From the NCBI GenBank assembly GCA_020853155.1, contig JADYZL010000420.1:1-7702 (forward strand): 7,702 nucleotides of DNA, read 5' to 3'. This document shows positions 1-6,627 of this stretch, piece by piece; within the stretch, counting starts at the first letter, position 1, and each line of letters opens with the position of its first letter. The notes beneath the pieces are model-generated. The model saw only the letters and a list, made by a program, of their open reading frames with translations. It was not told the DNA's origin and did no database searches. This DNA is from Bryobacterales bacterium. GTDB lineage: Bacteria; Acidobacteriota; Terriglobia; Bryobacterales; Bryobacteraceae. The position numbers and the translations under genes are program-made.

Positions 1-224
1 GGAACATTTACACCCCAGATGCCGATGCCTCTCGCGAACAGATAGGTGACCGCGCCCAGGAAGAGCATCACAAACAGGAACGCGATGCTGAAGCCCACCA
101 GCCAGAGCTTCGGCGTGGGCGCGCTGACGATGCCGGCGATCCGGCGGTTCACATCGTCATAACGAACCTCCGCGCCAATCACCGGAGGCCGATCGAGCGG
201 GTCAATCTCTCGTAAGACCGGCAT
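1..224 (-). CDS. actC: ActC, NrfD-like integral membrane subunit of Alternative Complex III (partial, N-terminus only)
   Basis: The gene starts at ATG 224-222 and runs off the left edge; 74 complete codons are visible. The protein begins MPVLREIDPLDRPPVIG, continues through a soluble stretch, and enters a first membrane helix at about residues 45-65 (LVGFSIAFLFVMLFLGAVTYLF). It then reads GIGIWGVNV, the loop that in ActC/NrfD/PsrC proteins precedes the second helix. In this family the subunit carries the quinol-binding site in the cytoplasmic membrane and passes electrons to the Fe-S subunit. The start is fixed by a TGATG junction: its A is shared with the TGA stop of actB, a one-base overlap, and an AGGAGG lies 10 bases upstream inside actB. 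The position directly after actB matches the usual actABC order. What I see is a partial membrane protein; the name rests on this loop and on its neighbours. Confidence 0.9.
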   Translation of the reverse strand, partial: MPVLREIDPLDRPPVIGAEVRYDDVNRRIAGIVSAPTPKLWLVGFSIAFLFVMLFLGAVTYLFARGIGIWGVNV

Positions 225-3200
225 CAGACGGCGCCCTCCTTTGCATTTTCCGAATCCGCTGGCTCGCTGGCCGGATTGCGAATGTCCGCGAGATATGAGG
301 TGCGGGGCCGCGCGTTCAGTTCTTCGAGAAGCGTGTAGTTTCTCGTGTCTGCTTTTGCGCGGGAGACTCTGCTGCCGGGATCGGCAACATTGCCAAACAC
401 GATTGCCTGCGTGGGACAGACCTGCTGGCAAGCCGTCACGATTTGCCCATCCGATAGCGGCTGACCGTTGACCTGGGAACGAATCTTCGCAGCCTCAATC
501 CGCTGCACACAGTAGGTGCATTTCTCCATCACGCCGCGGCTTCGAACGCTGACGTTGGGATTCCGCATCCCCTTCAGGCTGCCGGTTTCGTAGTCGGCGT
601 ATTGGAAAAAATTGAAGCGGCGCACTTTGTAAGGACAATTGTTGGAGCAGTACCTGGTGCCTACGCAGCGGTTATAGACCATCTGGTTGAGACCCTCTTC
701 ACTGTGGGCGGTGGCGCCCACGGGGCACACCACTTCGCAGGGCGCGTTCTCGCATTGCATGCACGGCACGGGCTGATGATGGATGCCGGGCGCGGCTGGG
801 TCTCCTTCAAAATAGGTATCCAAGCGGATCCAGTGCATGATGCGCCCGCGGCGGACTTCTTCCGCCCCCACAACGGAGATATTGTTCTCCGCCTGGCACG
901 CGATGGTGCATGCGCCGCACCCGATGCAGGCGCTGAGATCAATCGCCATGCCCCACTGTGGAGCGTCGCGCAGCGGTCTTTCCGGGTAAAGGCTGAAGCG
1001 CTCCGGCTGCAATTCTGTTTTCGAGGTTCGCTCCTTTGAAAGAGTCTCCTCCAGCGTCCAAGACCGGATCAGGTCCCGGTTCTCCATGTTCTGATGCTGC
1101 TGGCGGATGGCGAGGGGAATCTGAAATCCCAGTTTTCGGACGGTGGCGCCGGTGGCGTTCCATTCCGATCCTGGGACACGAAGCGGATTCACATCAACGC
1201 CCACCCGATCTCCGCCCGCCTTCGCTCTTCCATTCCCGATATGCAGAGCGATGCTGTTCTCCGCATGTCCCGGAACGATGCAGACGGGGATCCGAATGGA
1301 ACGGCCGCCATGCGCAATCTCCACCGCATCGCTTTGCGCGAGGCCAAGCCGTTGCGCGGTCCGTTCGCTCATGAGCGCGGCGTTCCCCCAAGTGAGGGAG
1401 GTTATGGGATTCGGCAGTTCCTGCAGCCAGCCGTTGTTCGTATAGCGGCCGTCATACATCGTGGGATCCGGGCGGAACACGAGTTCGAGCGCATCGCTGG
1501 TTTGGGCGGGGAGCCGCGCCGAGCGGTGCTCGTCAACGGCGTTTGCCGATGACGATGGCACAGGTGCATTGGCCGCTCTTCCCACGCCCTGGATCCCCTT
1601 CCGAATCACCCCGTCGCGAAGCGACCGGCGCCAGAAGGCCTCGAAATCCGAGGCGCCTTCGAGGCGTCCGGCCTCAGCTTCCCGCTGCCAGTGTGTCTTA
1701 ACGATTTCCCCATCTGTTGCCAACGGAGATCCAAGCAGAGTAGCCAGGATCTCCAGGGCTGGCTTCTGTCCCTTGAGCGGCCGAATCGTGGGTTGATTGA
1801 TGCTGCACGTGCCATCAAACGCACACAGATCGCCCCAGTTCTCCAGGAAGTGTGCCAACGGGAGATTCCAATGACAGAGACGCGACGTCTCCGTTTCGTA
1901 GAGACCTGCGTGAAGGCGCAACGTCGTCTTTTGCATGGCGTGAACGAAACGCGCCGACTCCGGCGCGGAATAGGCAGGATTCGTATCCAGAATCAACAGC
2001 GTCTCGACTTTGCCCGCCTCCATGTCGTCCATCAAGGCACGGAGGGTTCCTGCTTCGTTCGAGGACGGCCCGGCATGAGGATCGATCCATCGAACCGCAT
2101 TCGCGCCGTTCCCGAGAGATTGATTGATCTCATCCGCAAGCCGGTGGACAATGGCGGGTTGAAACTCACCGGGAATCACCAGAGACCGGCCCCGGCTTCG
2201 GTTGAGGTCCGCGGCGGCCTTTCGAACCCAGTCCCGCGCGGCTGCATCGAGGCTGCGAATGGCATCCGAGTCCGGGCGGGCGGAGCTCAATTCCGCGAGG
2301 AGCGCCCAGGCAATGGCGGGAATGGCATCGCAGCGCGCGGCCAGGCGATGATCCGCACAGCTTCCGGTCACCGTTGGCGCCGGCTCCGCCGCATAGAGGC
2401 GGTTCATGGAACCCTGCGCTATGGACGGATGGCGGCGGCCGGCGAACTCCCGGGCGTAGGCGAGGCTACCGGGCATGCTGTGGAGGAAATCCGCATCCAG
2501 GGCGACGATCACATCCGCATCGGCAATTCGGTAGACGGGAAGCGCATGGTGGGCCTGGGAGGCTTCTCCGCCATTCGTTGCCTCTTCTCGCCGCGCCGCT
2601 TCATACCAATGCCATCGCACTTCCGGAAACTGGTGCAGCAATCCCCCGATGGTGGCGAGCATTGAGGGGGATCGGATGGCTCCGGTAAGCAGACGGAATC
2701 CGCGGCCACCATTGGACTGCATCCTGCCGCGAATGCGCCCAGCTTCCTCCTCGAACGCGGCCCACGTTGCGGCATCCTTCCCCCGGCGAACGATTGCGGC
2801 GCGGTATGGATCCCAGAGTGTGAGGATTTCCGCTTGCGCGAAGATTCCGGTGGCTCCGAGGCTCGCCGGGTGGTTCGGGTTGCCCTCCAATTTGGTGGGC
2901 CGGCCCAGATGCGTTTCGGCCAACAGGCCGACGACCCGGTCCCCCAATTGCATGGCGGTTGCGTAATGGCGAGGCTTTCCTGGAACGAGATACTCCGGCT
3001 GCTGCACATAAGGGACAATCTCCCGTTCCGGCAGCGATGTACACGCGCACAGCCCGGCGAGGCCCGCGCTCGCGGCCAGATAGGTGAGAACGGAACGGCG
3101 ATCGATCTGCGTTGGGGGGTGGCTATCAATGGGAGCCGTGAATTCAGGGGCGTGCCGTTCCGCGAATGCTTCGCCGTCCTGGTACTCGGCCAGGGTGCGC

Positions 3201-3262
3201 CAGTATCTGGGTGGTTGCCGGACATCCGCATTCCGAATCTGAACCAACTCCGGATTCCCCAC
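224..3262 (-). CDS. actB: ActB, molybdopterin-oxidoreductase-like/Fe-S fusion subunit of Alternative Complex III
   Basis: The product is 1012 residues, typical for an undivided ActB. It should sit on the periplasmic face and carry electrons from quinol at ActC to the haems of ActA. The N-terminus has the Y-W-R-T-L motif (residues 20-24), then D-R-R-S-V-L (54-59) before a hydrophobic stretch: the Tat-variant signal of this family. Cysteines 72 and 74 follow and could be a lipidation site, but the lipobox is imperfect. Residues 80-720 are the molybdopterin-oxidoreductase-like region (VPYVQQPEYLVPGKP, GRPTKLEGNPNHPASLGAT); in characterised ACIII it binds no molybdenum. The C-terminal ferredoxin-like domain has 15 cysteines: 779/782/785/789, 834/837/842/846, 866/872/876, 915/918 and 945/949. 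That fits three [4Fe-4S] clusters plus one [3Fe-4S]. The start is GTG 3262-3260, chosen because AGGAGG sits 8 bases upstream. It lies 12 bases after actA and overlaps actC by one base. No frameshift is seen. Confidence 0.96.
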   Translation of the reverse strand: MGNPELVQIRNADVRQPPRYWRTLAEYQDGEAFAERHAPEFTAPIDSHPPTQIDRRSVLTYLAASAGLAGLCACTSLPEREIVPYVQQPEYLVPGKPRHYATAMQLGDRVVGLLAETHLGRPTKLEGNPNHPASLGATGIFAQAEILTLWDPYRAAIVRRGKDAATWAAFEEEAGRIRGRMQSNGGRGFRLLTGAIRSPSMLATIGGLLHQFPEVRWHWYEAARREEATNGGEASQAHHALPVYRIADADVIVALDADFLHSMPGSLAYAREFAGRRHPSIAQGSMNRLYAAEPAPTVTGSCADHRLAARCDAIPAIAWALLAELSSARPDSDAIRSLDAAARDWVRKAAADLNRSRGRSLVIPGEFQPAIVHRLADEINQSLGNGANAVRWIDPHAGPSSNEAGTLRALMDDMEAGKVETLLILDTNPAYSAPESARFVHAMQKTTLRLHAGLYETETSRLCHWNLPLAHFLENWGDLCAFDGTCSINQPTIRPLKGQKPALEILATLLGSPLATDGEIVKTHWQREAEAGRLEGASDFEAFWRRSLRDGVIRKGIQGVGRAANAPVPSSSANAVDEHRSARLPAQTSDALELVFRPDPTMYDGRYTNNGWLQELPNPITSLTWGNAALMSERTAQRLGLAQSDAVEIAHGGRSIRIPVCIVPGHAENSIALHIGNGRAKAGGDRVGVDVNPLRVPGSEWNATGATVRKLGFQIPLAIRQQHQNMENRDLIRSWTLEETLSKERTSKTELQPERFSLYPERPLRDAPQWGMAIDLSACIGCGACTIACQAENNISVVGAEEVRRGRIMHWIRLDTYFEGDPAAPGIHHQPVPCMQCENAPCEVVCPVGATAHSEEGLNQMVYNRCVGTRYCSNNCPYKVRRFNFFQYADYETGSLKGMRNPNVSVRSRGVMEKCTYCVQRIEAAKIRSQVNGQPLSDGQIVTACQQVCPTQAIVFGNVADPGSRVSRAKADTRNYTLLEELNARPRTSYLADIRNPASEPADSENAKEGAV
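235..240 (-). promoter_or_regulatory. Ribosome binding site of actC
   Basis: The minus strand reads AGGAGG here, with 10 bases between it and the actC ATG. It lies inside the last codons of actB, so ribosomes finishing actB are placed to restart at actC. The spacing is slightly long, but it is the only strong match near the TGATG junction. Confidence 0.7.
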
Positions 3263-3270
3263 CTGGCGAT

Positions 3271-3276
3271 CCTCCT
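3271..3276 (-). promoter_or_regulatory. Ribosome binding site of actB, overlapping the actA stop codon
   Basis: The minus strand reads TAGGAGG: the TAG stop of actA (3277-3275) runs straight into a full AGGAGG. Eight bases separate it from GTG 3262-3260. This decides the GTG start of actB and suggests that a ribosome terminating on actA covers, or is handed to, the actB initiation site. Confidence 0.85.
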
Positions 3277-3925
3277 AGCGATGGCATGTATAGCAATCAG
3301 TTTTCGGTCTTGCGCCGTAGGCCGCAACCAGCTTTGGACCCAGGACCTCCTGGCTCGGGTTGGGAACATACCCCATGCTGTAGACCTCTTCCCGCGGGCG
3401 GATAAACTTCGCGGGGTCGCGGTGGCAATCGAGACACCACCCCATTTGCAGGCTGTGCGCCTTGCTCATCAGCGGCATTTTGTCGACCCGGCCGTGACAG
3501 CTTTCGCACCCGATTCCCTTCCTGATATGAATGCTGTGGTTGAAGAAGACGTAATCCGGCAGATCATTCACGCGGGTCCAGCGAAGACGCTTCCCGGTTC
3601 TCAGACTCTCGCGCAGTGGAGCGAGGTAAGCGGCGTTGGTCCAAATCTGGGAGTGGCAACTCATGCAAGTTTCCGTATTCGGAACGCCCGCGTAGCTCGA
3701 AACTTCCACCGTTGTGTGGCAATACTGGCATTCGATCCCTAACCCGCTCACATGATGGGCATGGCTGAAGGGAATCGGTTGCTGTTGCACCATAGCGCTG
3801 TGCGTGAAGTAGTCGGAACGAAAATAGGCATAGGCCAACGTGGAGAGAACGGCGACTCCGCAAAGTGCGCCCACGATCAGGAAGCGCGAGAGCGCGTTCG
3901 TCGCGGGATGGAAAAGCTGGCTCAC
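3275..3925 (-). CDS. actA: ActA, membrane-anchored pentahaem cytochrome c of Alternative Complex III
   Basis: The product is 216 residues. One N-terminal membrane helix at about 14-34 serves as an uncleaved anchor and export signal; the rest should face the periplasm. Five CxxCH haem c attachment motifs are present: C66-QY-C69-H70, C87-MS-C90-H91, C140-ES-C143-H144, C164-LD-C167-H168 and C211-YT-C214-H215, the last ending two residues before the stop. Histidines in FSHAHHV (53-59) and FNHSIHI (128-134) are likely distal ligands, as in class III-like multihaem proteins. Five haems and one anchor match ActA of characterised ACIII, where it carries electrons from ActB towards the cytochrome acceptor or oxidase. 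The start is GTG 3925-3923: an in-frame TGA lies four codons upstream, so no earlier start is possible, and the next methionine is after the anchor. Its Shine-Dalgarno is weak (GAGAC only). It is the first gene of the operon, with actB 12 bases downstream. Confidence 0.94.
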   Translation of the reverse strand: MSQLFHPATNALSRFLIVGALCGVAVLSTLAYAYFRSDYFTHSAMVQQQPIPFSHAHHVSGLGIECQYCHTTVEVSSYAGVPNTETCMSCHSQIWTNAAYLAPLRESLRTGKRLRWTRVNDLPDYVFFNHSIHIRKGIGCESCHGRVDKMPLMSKAHSLQMGWCLDCHRDPAKFIRPREEVYSMGYVPNPSQEVLGPKLVAAYGARPKTDCYTCHR

Positions 3926-3944
3926 CGTTGCGTCTCAAGCGATG

Positions 3945-3967
3945 CTTCGGACCGTTCGAGCCCGAAG
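3945..3967 (-). other. Short leader inverted repeat upstream of actA
   Basis: CTTCGG and CCGAAG form a perfect six-base inverted repeat with an 11-base loop, 19 bases before the actA start. It could fold in the leader RNA close to the weak ribosome binding site. A stem this short can arise by chance, and I claim no function. An A8 tract (minus strand) lies a little upstream at 4002-3995. I could not place a convincing -35/-10 pair for actA around it. Confidence 0.3.
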
Positions 3968-4049
3968 AATTCCAAAGCGTTTCGCCTGTGACTCTTTTTT
4001 TTGGACTAATTGCACTCCGTGCGGTGGGGCCAGTAGCGGATGTTGGAGA

Positions 4050-4077
4050 ATCTGGACCGGAAGGAACCGGCCCAGAT
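4050..4077 (-). terminator. Second intergenic hairpin between the isomerase gene and actA
   Basis: The arms 4050-4060 and 4067-4077 pair over 11 bp with a single G.U wobble on the minus strand (ATCTGGGCCGG against CCGGTCCAGAT) and a six-base loop. Only a weak T-containing stretch follows, so this is not a canonical Rho-independent terminator. It could protect an mRNA 3' end, act as a Rho-assisted stop, or be a leader structure for actA. The stem is plain in the sequence; its role is inference. Confidence 0.4.
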
Positions 4078-4100
4078 GGAGGAAGTGGATCCGCGCCAGG

Positions 4101-4131
4101 CGGGAAAGCCGCCGGGCTGGCGGCATTCCCG
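4101..4131 (-). terminator. Hairpin after the isomerase gene, terminator-like but without a U-tract
   Basis: The arms 4101-4113 and 4119-4131 pair over 13 bp with one internal A/A mismatch around a five-base loop (gggct). The stem is very GC-rich. It begins 52 bases after the stop codon at 4184. No run of T follows on either strand, so efficient intrinsic termination is not assured. It is the best candidate for the end of the oxidoreductase-isomerase transcript. Confidence 0.5.
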
Positions 4132-4183
4132 CAATCCAATCGATACGCCTGGGAAGCCGGTGCTGCGCAATGAGTGTAGAACG

Positions 4184-5035
4184 CTACTTCAGAGTGGCGA
4201 GATAGCGAAGACTCTGGCGGATTTGTGGAACAGGATCGACGGCCTCTTCTTCGAGGAACAGATGGCGTACGTGTTGGCGCTTGGCCTCCGCGAGGGCGGC
4301 TTTCACATTCACGAGCCCAGTCCCGAGGGGAACGCTGTCATTCTCTTCTACATCGGCGGGAGAGCCCCCGAGCGGAGTGCCCTTGCGAATATCCTTCACA
4401 TGCATCAACGGGAAGCGCTTCGGGTATCGACGGAGGAAATCGACGGGGTCCTGGTAGCCATAGACGATCCAGAAGATATCCATTTCGAAGTTGGCATACC
4501 GGGGATCGCAGAGTTTGGCGAGCGTGTCGAACTGGGTGCCATCGGGGGAGGGATCGAATTCCGTACCGTGCGTGTGATAGCAAAGACGCAAGCCAGAAGC
4601 GGCCAGCCGTTCCCCCCAACGATTCAGGTTCTCCGCCGCCACCACGCAATCCTTCGCGGTGAGGTGTTTGGCGCTGTGCGGTATCGTGGAGCACACGACG
4701 TACTCCGCCCCGAGCGTCTTCGCATGGCTGGTTACCGAATCCAGGTTGTTCCCAAGGTCTTTCCACGACGCTCCGATGGAACTCGCGCTCAAACCTTCCG
4801 CTTTCAACAACCGCTGGAACTCGGCGGGAGTGCGGCCATAAAGATCCCCTGCCTCCACATCGCGAAAGCCCAGTTCGCGAATCAGCGCGAGGGTCGCGGG
4901 CAGATCCTTGCGCGCGAGGGTTCTGACACTGTAGATGTTGATCCCGATGGGTTGGCCGAAGGCGGATTGGCCCGCCATCGGCAATGCGAACCCAGCGGCT
5001 CCGAGGGCTGCAAGAATTTGGCGGCGAGAAATCAT
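4184..5035 (-). CDS. Exported sugar phosphate isomerase/epimerase-like TIM-barrel protein
   Basis: The product is 283 residues of the xylose isomerase-like TIM-barrel family (AP endonuclease family 2 fold). It opens with a Tat-type signal, ISRRQIL (residues 2-8), a hydrophobic segment, and a plausible cleavage site near SAFG-Q at 27/28, so the mature enzyme should work outside the cytoplasm. Candidate metal and active-site residues fall in the usual order: E61 (DVEAGD), H154/H156 (YHTHGTEF), D186 (FEMDIFW), H212 (MHVKD) and E262-264 (LFLEEE). Enzymes of this fold isomerise, epimerise, dehydrate or cleave sugars; the substrate cannot be read from sequence. ATG 5035-5033 overlaps the TGA of the upstream oxidoreductase as ATGA, a four-base overlap, indicating translational coupling. 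It also puts the Tat motif at the very N-terminus. An in-frame ATG five codons earlier (5050) is possible; longer versions would lie inside the upstream gene and are unlikely. The ribosome binding site is weak (GGAAA). Confidence 0.88.
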   Translation of the reverse strand: MISRRQILAALGAAGFALPMAGQSAFGQPIGINIYSVRTLARKDLPATLALIRELGFRDVEAGDLYGRTPAEFQRLLKAEGLSASSIGASWKDLGNNLDSVTSHAKTLGAEYVVCSTIPHSAKHLTAKDCVVAAENLNRWGERLAASGLRLCYHTHGTEFDPSPDGTQFDTLAKLCDPRYANFEMDIFWIVYGYQDPVDFLRRYPKRFPLMHVKDIRKGTPLGGSPADVEENDSVPLGTGLVNVKAALAEAKRQHVRHLFLEEEAVDPVPQIRQSLRYLATLK

Positions 5036-6348
5036 GCTTCGAGTTTCCATGGGGCGCGATACTCCCTGTGCAAAAGATAGCGGGCCGATTCCTGCTCCAC
5101 CGTGTGGCGCGCATCGTCCCAATCGAGCCGCATCTTGGCCCGCAATGAAAGATTGCCCAGGATGCAGGTGATCGAGGAGCGTACGCACGTTTCAATGTCG
5201 CTGTTCGGCCGCTTGCGCGTGCGGACGCAATCGACGAAATTCGCCCAGTGGAGCGGGTGCGGGTCTTCCACGCGCTTCATCTCAAACGCAGCGAGGTCCG
5301 ACCCTTTCTCGGGCGTGAGCCGGGTGACCGCGCGGTCCACGTAGAGGGTGCCGCGCGGCCCATGGAAAGTAATTCCCATCAGGCGCGACGTTCCCAATTC
5401 CGTGTTGTTCGAACGATGCTCCCAGGAACCCAGGAAGCCGGGATACTCATAGGACGCCTGCATGGTGTCCGGGGTCTCGCTATCGTCGGACAACCAATAC
5501 TTGCCGCCGAGCGCCACTACGCCATGCGGCATCGGATCGCCGAACGCCATCTGCACGATGTCGAGCATGTGGATGCCCGAGTCCGTGATCTGCCCGCCCG
5601 CGTAATCCCAGAACCAGCGGAAATAGGAGTACTTCTGCGGGTAGACACCGAAACGGTTGGGGTTGAAGGCATGCTCCGGAGCGGGTCCCTGCCAGAGGTC
5701 CCAATCCAACCCGCCGGGCGGCGCTTGGTCCGGCGGATTGCCAATACCCGTTTGTGGCTGATTCGAATAGATCCATGCGCGAACGAACGAAATCTTGCCG
5801 AGTTCGCCGCTCTTGACGATGTCGCAGGCTTTCTGGAAGTGCTGTCCCGAGCGCTGCCAAGTACCGGCTTGCACCACGCGGTTGTACTTCCGCGCCGCTT
5901 CCACCATCACCGCGCCTTCGCTCACGGCGACACAGGCCGGCTTCTCCACGTAGACGTCCTTACCCGCTTTGCAGGCTTCCACCGTGATGTAAGGATGCCA
6001 GTGATCGGGAGTGGAAATGCAGACCGCATCGATCGACTTGTCAGCCAGAACCTCGCGGAAATCGCGCACGGTCTTGGGCTGCTGCCCCAACCGTCTGGCG
6101 AGAGCCTCCGCCCGTTCAAGATTGGGCTGAAAGACGTCGCAGACTGCCCCAACGGCAACGCCCGGTTGAGCCGCTGCCGCTTTCAGGTTTTCCGAACCCA
6201 TCACGCCCACTCCGACAAAAGCCACGGAGATCTTGTCGTTTGCCGCCACTGGTGCGGATGAGCCCGATTGGGCCGCCCATGCACTCGCTGAAGCTGCGGC
6301 GGTAGCCGAAGCCAAGAAGGTTCGCCGTCCTAAATCCATGTGTTTCAC
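5032..6348 (-). CDS. Exported Gfo/Idh/MocA family NAD(P)-dependent oxidoreductase
   Basis: The product is 438 residues from the chosen start. A Tat signal, GRRTFL (residues 7-12), precedes an Ala/Ser-rich segment with a likely cleavage site near AWA-A (25/26). The Rossmann domain follows, with V-G46-V-G48-V-M-G51 as the nucleotide loop and the family's E135-K136-P137 motif; K136 is the expected catalytic lysine. The C-terminal alpha/beta domain carries TDSGIHMLDI, with D256 and H260 as the expected catalytic pair. These enzymes oxidise or reduce sugar hydroxyls, often at C3, with a tightly bound nucleotide, so export of the folded holoenzyme by Tat makes sense. I chose GTG 6348-6346 because GGAGA lies four bases upstream. 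ATG 6339, three codons in, is the main alternative and gives the same mature protein; an open frame reaches ATG 6420 but has no ribosome binding site. It is the first gene of a two-gene operon and overlaps the isomerase by four bases. The substrate is unknown. Confidence 0.92.
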   Translation of the reverse strand: MKHMDLGRRTFLASATAAASASAWAAQSGSSAPVAANDKISVAFVGVGVMGSENLKAAAAQPGVAVGAVCDVFQPNLERAEALARRLGQQPKTVRDFREVLADKSIDAVCISTPDHWHPYITVEACKAGKDVYVEKPACVAVSEGAVMVEAARKYNRVVQAGTWQRSGQHFQKACDIVKSGELGKISFVRAWIYSNQPQTGIGNPPDQAPPGGLDWDLWQGPAPEHAFNPNRFGVYPQKYSYFRWFWDYAGGQITDSGIHMLDIVQMAFGDPMPHGVVALGGKYWLSDDSETPDTMQASYEYPGFLGSWEHRSNNTELGTSRLMGITFHGPRGTLYVDRAVTRLTPEKGSDLAAFEMKRVEDPHPLHWANFVDCVRTRKRPNSDIETCVRSSITCILGNLSLRAKMRLDWDDARHTVEQESARYLLHREYRAPWKLEA

Positions 6349-6352
6349 GTTG

Positions 6353-6357
6353 TCTCC
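6353..6357 (-). promoter_or_regulatory. Ribosome binding site of the oxidoreductase gene
   Basis: The minus strand reads GGAGA, four bases before GTG 6348 and 13 bases before ATG 6339. The spacing favours the GTG, but not decisively, since ATG is the stronger start codon. No Shine-Dalgarno is seen before ATG 6375 or ATG 6420. Confidence 0.55.
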
Positions 6358-6442
6358 GTTAAAGGGAATCGCCATCGGAAGGAGGCTGCCGGCGCGTTCT
6401 CGAATCTCTGGATGGATCAAGCGCAGGGCCGGATTGGTTCCA

Positions 6443-6472
6443 AGTATATGAGAATCGGTTCTTTGGCGTCAA
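6443..6472 (-). promoter_or_regulatory. Sigma70-type promoter of the oxidoreductase-isomerase operon
   Basis: On the minus strand, TTGACG (6472-6467) and TATACT (6448-6443) are separated by 18 bases. Each hexamer differs from consensus at one position. Transcription would begin near 6436 and give a leader of roughly 90 bases before GTG 6348. It is the best promoter match I see in the window and sits in the expected place. Confidence 0.7.
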
Positions 6473-6479
6473 GCCGTTT

Positions 6480-6494
6480 CTTGCGGATTGCAAG
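6480..6494. promoter_or_regulatory. Palindrome upstream of the -35 box, possible operator
   Basis: CTTGC-GGATT-GCAAG is a perfect five-base inverted repeat with a five-base centre, ending seven bases upstream of the -35 box. Its size and place suit a dimeric regulator acting on the oxidoreductase promoter. Short palindromes occur by chance, and no regulator gene is in view. Confidence 0.35.
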
Positions 6495-6576
6495 TAAGAG
6501 ACAGGTTTGAAATATGGGCAACAGGCGAGAGCGGCTGAAGTATGTGACGTAGACGGGAACTCCGGCCCTGTAACAG

Positions 6577-6615
6577 ATCGCGGGCGCTACCCCAGTGAGG
6601 AGTGGCGCCCGCGAT
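6577..6615 (-). terminator. Long hairpin downstream of the TonB-dependent receptor
   Basis: The arms 6577-6590 and 6602-6615 pair over 14 bp with one mispair or wobble (ATCGCGGGCGCTAC against GTGGCGCCCGCGAT), with an 11-base loop. It lies 47 bases past the receptor stop codon, beyond a first hairpin. No T-run follows on the minus strand. It probably contributes to transcript ending or 3' end stability. Confidence 0.5.
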
Positions 6616-6627
6616 TTCCGGTCTGGA

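Noticed and set aside
1691..2665. A 324-codon plus-strand open frame
   Set aside because: It lies wholly antisense to actB, whose protein is recognisable throughout. The plus-strand translation is arginine-rich with no family resemblance, as expected for a shadow in GC-rich DNA.
2509..3369. A 286-codon minus-strand frame overlapping the 5' part of actB
   Set aside because: It is a frame-shifted reading of actB and the actA end. The actB frame has clear homology and a strong ribosome binding site; this one has neither.
2834..3742. A 302-codon plus-strand open frame crossing the actA-actB junction
   Set aside because: It is antisense to two well-supported genes at once and has no recognisable product.
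3950..3967. A stretch resembling a tRNA T-arm (GTTCGAGCCC)
   Set aside because: No acceptor stem, anticodon arm or D-arm can be placed around it on either strand.
3995..4002. T8 run on the plus strand as an intrinsic terminator
   Set aside because: No stable stem directly precedes it on the plus strand, and no plus-strand gene ends there.
3935..4126. A 63-codon minus-strand frame in the gap before actA
   Set aside because: It spans both intergenic stem sequences, has no clear ribosome binding site, and its product is Arg/Leu/Pro-rich without a motif.
4040..5080. A 346-codon plus-strand open frame starting in the intergenic region
   Set aside because: Almost all of it is antisense to the isomerase gene. 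It has no recognisable domain, and its product looks like the mirror of a real coding frame.
5032..5188. A longer isomerase product starting at 5188
   Set aside because: It would bury the Tat signal about 50 residues inside the protein and overlap the oxidoreductase deeply. The ATGA start at 5035 explains the signal and the coupling.
5248..6261. A 337-codon plus-strand open frame
   Set aside because: It is antisense to the Gfo/Idh/MocA gene and rich in Arg and His without motifs. It is a shadow frame.
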